In this document: one piece after another, positions 5,624-9,422 of the stretch
Position numbering within the stretch: the first letter of the stretch is position 1
How the letters are laid out: every line of letters starts with the position of its first letter
The notes under the pieces: generated by a model
Told to the model about the DNA's origin: nothing
The model's input: the letters and a program-made list of their open reading frames with translations, nothing else
Database searches by the model: none
NCBI GenBank assembly: GCA_945827765.1
Contig: CALZPS010000040.1
Span: 1 to 9,422 of the forward strand
Direction of reading: 5' to 3'
DNA length: 9,422 nucleotides
Origin: an uncultured Lachnospiraceae bacterium
GTDB taxonomy: Bacteria > Bacillota > Clostridia > Lachnospirales > Lachnospiraceae
Translations under genes and position numbers: made by a program

Positions 5624-6469
5624 TCAGGAATCCATTGCCTCTGACGCCTCATCGGATTCCATAATCAAATCATCCCAGATTCCCCAACGTTTGCTGCGGA
5701 TTTTTTGTGCAGCAGTCTTCCATGTCCCCCACCAGCCTTTTTCCTCACGTATGACATCCACAGGCGGGGACTTTTTGTGACCCTTATATTGGGTATACTC
5801 TTCCAATTGTTCTCCTTCCTTGTCCAATCGACAATCTTCTTTTTGGGGGTTATCCTCATCCGTTAAACAAAATACATCGCCAAATCTTTTTGTTTCCTCC
5901 TTTGCTTCCGTCTCAGCCTGTTTTCTTTCCAGTTCATGCTGTTTATATTCTTCCATAATTAATCTTAAATCATAATGCTCCTGCAGTGTCGCCTTATGGA
6001 GTTCGTATGCCAAAAAGATTCCATCCACATCTCCATAATCCAATGTCTTTACAAAATATTCCGTTAACTGGTGAAATGATTTCCCCAAATCTGCCTCAAG
6101 CCCCGGGCAATAACAAAAGTACCACTGTCCGGAATAGCAAAAAACGTATTCCGGATCAAGGAGTAAACAATCAGGATTTAACATATACTCTTGTAAGTTT
6201 TCTATTGTTGCCAGCAAAGCGGATATCACTTCCGATATTGTCTGCTTTTTTATTGCAGCCTTTTCGTGCATCCTTTTCATAGATGTAAAACCGCCAACTT
6301 CGTAGGTATATCTTGCCCTTTCTCCCACCGCGCACCCTTCCACAGCCAGAACTCCTGCTATCTGATTCTGCCGCAGCATCGGCATCTGATAATCCTCTTC
6401 ATATTCTTTATCTATTATAAGATGTAAATATACTCTATTTAATTTTGTTTCATATTCTGTCCGAAACAT
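5624..6469 (-). CDS. DUF6382-like protein lacking an FHA domain, end of tad operon
   Basis: A 281-aa protein whose N-terminal ~170 residues (MFRTEYETKLNRVYLHLII..., later LLLDPEYVFCYSGQWYFCYCPG) resemble the DUF6382 domain found N-terminal to FHA domains in Lachnospiraceae tad loci. The family name is from memory. The rest is a charged linker with a Trp-rich patch (GWWGTWKTAAQKI...RWGIWDDL) and ends ESDEASEAMDS. No FHA domain follows, and only 51 bp separate its stop from the convergent kinase gene, so the protein is short compared with the usual two-domain form. I chose ATG 6469 because AAAGG sits seven bases upstream. A GTG at 6484 that overlaps the preceding stop (GTGA) is the alternative. 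Its role in pilus assembly or signalling is inferred from position only. Confidence 0.65.
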   Translation of the reverse strand: MFRTEYETKLNRVYLHLIIDKEYEEDYQMPMLRQNQIAGVLAVEGCAVGERARYTYEVGGFTSMKRMHEKAAIKKQTISEVISALLATIENLQEYMLNPDCLLLDPEYVFCYSGQWYFCYCPGLEADLGKSFHQLTEYFVKTLDYGDVDGIFLAYELHKATLQEHYDLRLIMEEYKQHELERKQAETEAKEETKRFGDVFCLTDEDNPQKEDCRLDKEGEQLEEYTQYKGHKKSPPVDVIREEKGWWGTWKTAAQKIRSKRWGIWDDLIMESDEASEAMDS

Positions 6470-6480
6470 ACAATTGCCTT

Positions 6481-6921
6481 TCACTCTGTTTTCCCTTCAT
6501 CTGTCATCCACTTTTGCAGAATCTGCATCCTGCGTAAACTTTTTTCCGGTTTTGAAATTACAGCCCTCTGCAAAACCTCTATACGCATATACCCTTTTTG
6601 TGCGGATGCTGTAATCTCTATTTCATCGTCTGTTTGAGCTGTCTCTACGGTTACTTTTGAAAATAAAATCAATTTCCCGTCTATCTGATTTTGAAAAAAT
6701 GCCTCCAGATTCACTGTTCCCTGCGCTCCTGCTTTTCGCTCATACTGCGCTGCAGTGACCACTGTCTCCCCTGCCGCACCCATCAGAATATTTTTGTCAT
6801 GATAATAAAAAACACTATATATCACCATCTGAAATACCGTCAACAAAACAGGGAGCAAATACGCCATCTCTACGGTCAATGTTCCTGACAACCGTACTTT
6901 TCTTCTCTTTTCACACCACAC
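6481..6921 (-). CDS. TadE-like pseudopilin, short
   Basis: A 146-aa protein with a basic N-terminus (CEKRRKVR), then SGTLTVEMAYLLPVLLTVFQMVIYSVFYY (residues 12-40). This is the class-III-like prepilin/TadE motif, with the Gly13-Thr cleavage position, Glu18 at +5 and a following hydrophobic helix. The remainder is a small extracytoplasmic domain with no recognised fold. TadE/TadF minor pseudopilins are processed by the TadV peptidase and help start or anchor Flp pili. Its gene begins with GTG 6921, three bases after the prepilin peptidase stop; GGGAG seven bases upstream supports this start and suggests coupling. The next gene starts just after its stop at 6481. Confidence 0.78.
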   Translation of the reverse strand: MWCEKRRKVRLSGTLTVEMAYLLPVLLTVFQMVIYSVFYYHDKNILMGAAGETVVTAAQYERKAGAQGTVNLEAFFQNQIDGKLILFSKVTVETAQTDDEIEITASAQKGYMRIEVLQRAVISKPEKSLRRMQILQKWMTDEGKTE

Positions 6922-6924
6922 TTT

Positions 6925-7353
6925 TTATCTCCCTGCTGCCATCACAATCATATACGCTGTGCCCAGAAACGGCACAAATGGAAAAGAGGTCTTTCTTCGA
7001 AACTTGCATCTCATCAAGATAACCGCCGCATACAAGGCTGTCAGAAAAAATGCAGTCATCAACAGACACATTAGCTCCCAGATTCCCAAATATATGCCCA
7101 ATATGCCAATCAGTACACCATCCCCATATCCCAACGCCTCCCCTGTTGTTTTACTGACTATCAAAAATACAATTCCCACTGCTGCCCCCGACAGCCACAA
7201 AACAATCGGCATCTTTTTCTCTATCAACTGATATGTCAGCGCCAGCATAACACCTGTTCCCAGCAGCCATACCGGAAGACTTTTCTTTCTAATATCTGCA
7301 ATTGCCAACACACCCAAGTAACACGTACAAATCACTTTACTCACCAAAACCAT
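6925..7353 (-). CDS. Prepilin peptidase, A24 family (TadV/CpaA type)
   Basis: A 142-aa integral membrane aspartic protease that removes the leader from Flp-type prepilins and pseudopilins. The two catalytic aspartates are visible: Asp20 in IADIRKKSLP (18-27) and Asp78 in the GYGDG motif (75-79). Hydrophobic segments flank both, and the C-terminal FPFVPFLGTAY is typical. There is no N-terminal methyltransferase domain, as expected for the short TadV/CpaA branch rather than PilD. The start is ATG 7353, with AAGGAG about nine bases upstream. It lies 25 bp after one TadE-like gene and directly before another, its likely substrates. Confidence 0.92.
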   Translation of the reverse strand: MVLVSKVICTCYLGVLAIADIRKKSLPVWLLGTGVMLALTYQLIEKKMPIVLWLSGAAVGIVFLIVSKTTGEALGYGDGVLIGILGIYLGIWELMCLLMTAFFLTALYAAVILMRCKFRRKTSFPFVPFLGTAYMIVMAAGR

Positions 7354-7378
7354 TCTCTGATTCTCCTTTTACTCACTT

Positions 7379-8140
7379 TTATTGCGCACACTTACTACAC
7401 GCACTCCTTCCTGTCACATCTGATATCTTCACCGCCCGAATCGTTCGCTTCAGCCCGTTGCAGTTTAACGAGTGATGATACTTATTTCCATAATCAGTAA
7501 TATAAACTCCTGACATTGAAGCTGCATGTACACATTGTTCACATGCATGATACATACTGCCATCCAGATTCCTCACCCCCGGCAAATCGTCAACCGGAAC
7601 ATAACGAATAGATAGCTGCAAGTACCTGCATTGATAATCTTCGTGATATACCACACCGTAATCTGTAATAAATACAATCCTATCATCCGCATTTTCCATT
7701 TGCGGACGTTGATAGCCGTTCCATGCTTTCATCTGAAATGATTCATTCAACTTTACAGTCAGGTTCAAAAATCCGGGAAACGGCAGTCGAACCTTATACC
7801 ATACATTTATGTCAATTATTCCTTCTGTCTCGTCATAGTAAGACGTCCAGCAGTTCAGACCACTGCTGCCCCCTTCTATTGCACTGCGCTCTATTCGTTC
7901 TGCCCCGATTAAATTTACGATATCAGCCTCCAGTTTCCACGGATTTAAAACCGGTACTGCCACGACATCCACCGCCGCTTTCCTTGCCGCATTTTGTACT
8001 GCATTGCGAACACTAAACTGAATAGACTGAATTTCCAACAAATAGACCAGGCATACTACTGACAGAAAAAATACCGGCAACACCAACGCGGCTTCAACTG
8101 TCAGACTCCCTTTTGGTTGCATCATCTTTTTTAAGCACAT
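7379..8140 (-). CDS. TadE-like pseudopilin with two C-terminal Cys/His modules
   Basis: A 253-aa protein. The N-terminus MCLKKMMQPKGSLTVEAALVLPVFFLSVVCLVYLL carries the TadE/prepilin motif: Gly11, Glu16 at +5, then a hydrophobic helix. After a middle domain (~60-145) come two related modules. Module 1 is VFITDYG..YH....C..L (156-174) closing with CEQC (200-203). Module 2 is VYITDYG..YH....C..L (212-230) closing with CSKC (248-251). Each has one His and three Cys, spaced as in Ada-like zinc-binding modules, so metal binding is plausible. The start is uncertain: ATG 8140 has AGAAG close upstream and gives a TadE-like short leader. An in-frame TTG at 8224 would add 28 residues and run through one arm of an inverted repeat. 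It stands between the DUF5702-like gene and the prepilin peptidase. Confidence 0.82.
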   Translation of the reverse strand: MCLKKMMQPKGSLTVEAALVLPVFFLSVVCLVYLLEIQSIQFSVRNAVQNAARKAAVDVVAVPVLNPWKLEADIVNLIGAERIERSAIEGGSSGLNCWTSYYDETEGIIDINVWYKVRLPFPGFLNLTVKLNESFQMKAWNGYQRPQMENADDRIVFITDYGVVYHEDYQCRYLQLSIRYVPVDDLPGVRNLDGSMYHACEQCVHAASMSGVYITDYGNKYHHSLNCNGLKRTIRAVKISDVTGRSACSKCAQ

Positions 8141-8165
8141 ACTTTCTTCTAACCATATCTTTTCT

Positions 8166-8406
8166 TTTGAGCCCGGTACAGATACCCTTTCTTTTTTGAA
8201 TTCGGACGAATATCTACTTTCCAAAGAACGGATTCTCTCTGCCGCTCTTTGCCCGGGCGAACGTTTTACACCCTTTCATTTCAAACAAACACTGATCAGT
8301 CTTTTCCTTTCTATATATTTTTGTAAATGGAGGCATCGGTTCGCGGGACTACGAACCTTGGATAACACTCACTTTGAGAAGAAAGGGTATCTGTACCAGG
8401 CTCAAA
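8166..8406. repeat. 28-bp inverted repeat flanking 185 bp inside the tad operon
   Basis: Arms 8166-8193 and 8379-8406 are reverse complements at 27 of 28 positions (core AAAGGGTATCTGTACC). In the minus-strand transcript the one mismatch becomes a G-U pair, so a continuous stem is possible. The segment between holds smaller symmetries: ATTCG/CGAAT (8199-8210), ACTGATCAGT (8291-8300) and the hairpin GGTTCG/CGAACC (8338-8357). No gene is supported within it, and I find no convincing sigma-A promoter in either direction. It covers nearly all of the gap between the DUF5702-like stop (8414) and the TadE start (8140). A phase-variable invertible segment, a MITE-like element or an RNA control structure are the candidates. 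Confidence 0.85.
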
Positions 8407-8413
8407 CCTTCAA

Positions 8414-9375
8414 TCACAAATATCCGAAATACGCAGGAAATGAATAGGTATATCCATTCCCGATTTCCGCTATGTTTTCTAACTTTATTTTTGTCACACA
8501 GGCATCCGCACGAAAATTGTCCAGACCATTTTCCAGCCGCAAATTTTGCTCCACTCGATCCAACGTGCGCATCGTCAACTGTGCATCCTTCTCCAAAAAG
8601 AGTAAAATCTGCAGATACTCCGCATATGTCATCCCTTCCTGTGCATCTGCTCCTTCCGACTGCACCTCTCCCGTGCCGAGCTGAAACAGGGCGGACAAGT
8701 TTAGCTGCCATGTTTCCTTCGTTTTGACAAGCACAGTACGGCCGCCTGCCAGCAATCCCCGCAAATCCATTACGCTTTCCCCGAATGCCCACAGCACTAG
8801 TATGATTTGTTTCAGTATCTCAATTGTCTCGGGCTGCAGCAGTAATATAGATATCGCCGCCGCAAATGTCTCCGCCTCAGACTGTTTCTCTGCATCTGTC
8901 ATCAGATACATATAGTTTGCCGCAAACCGAAAGAACAGTAGTTTATTCACTATCTCCTTTAGATTTTCTGCATCGCTTCCTTTCCCGCAAAGAATATATT
9001 CCAATTCATAGTCCAACGAACGGCCTTCTGCCTTTGACTCAGTGGCACAGCCAAAACATTCAACGATGTATTGCTCAAATAATAGCCGCTCTTCCAATTG
9101 ACCAACGGTGCTGTAAACCGGAAAGCTGCCGCGTCCCACATTTCGGGTACGCACAGATACCTGTTCCTGAAGCGATACCGATTTATCGGACAACACAAAG
9201 TTTTCTGGCAACACCAGTGACAATAACCCATTCTGCCTTGCCCACAGTAAGTTGTCCGCTTCTTCGGGCAGTAAGTCTACGTTCACGTTCAACGCCTCGT
9301 CCAACTCACCGGAAATTTCTTTTCCCCGTATCTCCTGTTCTTCCCATTCCGCCGCCACCCCTGTCAGATCTCGTA
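8414..9375 (-). CDS. DUF5702-like tad-locus protein, 5' end missing
   Basis: The frame is open from the adapter junction at 9375 to TGA at 8416-8414, giving ~320 residues of the C-terminal part of a larger protein. A GTG at 9358 exists, but the frame continues upstream (RDLTG before it), so the true start lies off the fragment. The sequence is mostly helical, with hydrophobic segments such as AAAISILLLQPETIEILKQIILVLWAFGESVMDLRGLLAGG. It then has MTYAEYLQILLFLEKDAQLTMRTLDRVEQNLR and a short beta-like end. This late Y..YL..LL......RT.D..Q.N pattern and the position beside TadE genes fit the DUF5702 family of Lachnospiraceae tad clusters (assigned from memory). It is probably an extracytoplasmic or membrane-anchored assembly component; the function is unproven. 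Confidence 0.72.
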
Positions 9376-9422
9376 CTGTCTCTTATACACATCTGACGCT
9401 GCCGACGATACTCCTTGTGTAG
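9376..9422. other. Nextera i5-side sequencing adapter with index (not genomic)
   Basis: Bases 9376-9408 are the complement of the Nextera read-1 adapter, beginning with the Tn5 mosaic end CTGTCTCTTATACACATCT. TACTCCTT (9409-9416) is the complement of what I recall as the S507 i5 index, followed by GTGTAG of the flow-cell arm. Genomic sequence ends at 9375. Confidence 0.98.

Noticed and set aside
5614..5628. CCTGA/TCAGG hairpin as terminator of the tad operon
   Set aside because: The stem is only 5 bp and overlaps the stop codon, and no T-tract follows on the minus strand.
8338..8357. GGTTCG/CGAACC hairpin as a tRNA T-arm fragment
   Set aside because: The loop is eight bases without the T-loop consensus, and no acceptor, D or anticodon arms are found nearby.
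8349..8792. Minus-strand frame overlapping the DUF5702-like 3' end
   Set aside because: It overlaps the real gene in another frame, has no family resemblance, and its end merely crosses the inverted-repeat arm.
43..9375. CRISPR array, rRNA, tRNA, insertion sequence or phage genes
   Set aside because: No regularly spaced repeats, RNA gene motifs, transposase, integrase or phage-like proteins were found on either strand.
8866..9396. Long plus-strand open frame opposite the DUF5702-like gene
   Set aside because: It is antisense to a well-supported coding frame, is low-complexity Ser/Pro/Arg, and its C-terminus is encoded by the Nextera adapter.

Overview
The insert most likely comes from a Lachnospiraceae-type Clostridia (Firmicutes). 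Codon use is of intermediate GC with AT-rich intergenic DNA and strong GGAGG-like ribosome sites. The gene content points the same way: a TSCPD-domain protein, a DUF4367-like anti-sigma factor, a tad/Flp pilus cluster with DUF5702- and DUF6382-like proteins, and Spo0A-box-like sites. Genus cannot be settled from this window. Both ends (1-42 and 9376-9422) are Illumina Nextera adapter plus index sequence, so only 43-9375 is genomic. The two end genes are cut by the sequencing fragment, not by biology.

Left part (43-1330): the 3' end of a plus-strand TSCPD gene converges on two tandem, related minus-strand genes. One is a secreted 165-aa protein; the other is a copy lacking the first ~60 residues and the signal peptide. 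Between the convergent genes lies an AT-rich segment bounded by a perfect 21-bp inverted repeat.

Middle (1416-5572): an ECF-type sigma factor (3616-4182) follows a HIT-family hydrolase gene (4199-4606) on the minus strand. Its probable partner, a single-pass DUF4367-type anti-sigma protein (1416-2297), is on the same strand but separated from it by a complete, oppositely oriented murG (2487-3551). murG has its own TTGACA promoter and a strong terminator. Divergent from the HIT gene is a short soluble orphan histidine kinase (4841-5572) with a Spo0A-box-like site upstream; similar sites lie upstream of murG.

Right part (5624-9375): the distal half of a tad (Flp/type IVb pilus) operon, all on the minus strand. 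In transcription order it holds a DUF5702-like protein (5' end missing), a TadE-like pseudopilin with two C-terminal Cys/His modules, a TadV/CpaA prepilin peptidase, a second short TadE-like pseudopilin, and a DUF6382-like protein without the usual FHA domain. The peptidase would process or license the pseudopilins for pilus assembly; the motor ATPase, platform and major pilin genes would lie beyond 9375. A 28-bp inverted repeat flanks 185 bp between the DUF5702-like and first TadE genes. It is the most unusual DNA structure here, either a phase-switch candidate or a long RNA stem.
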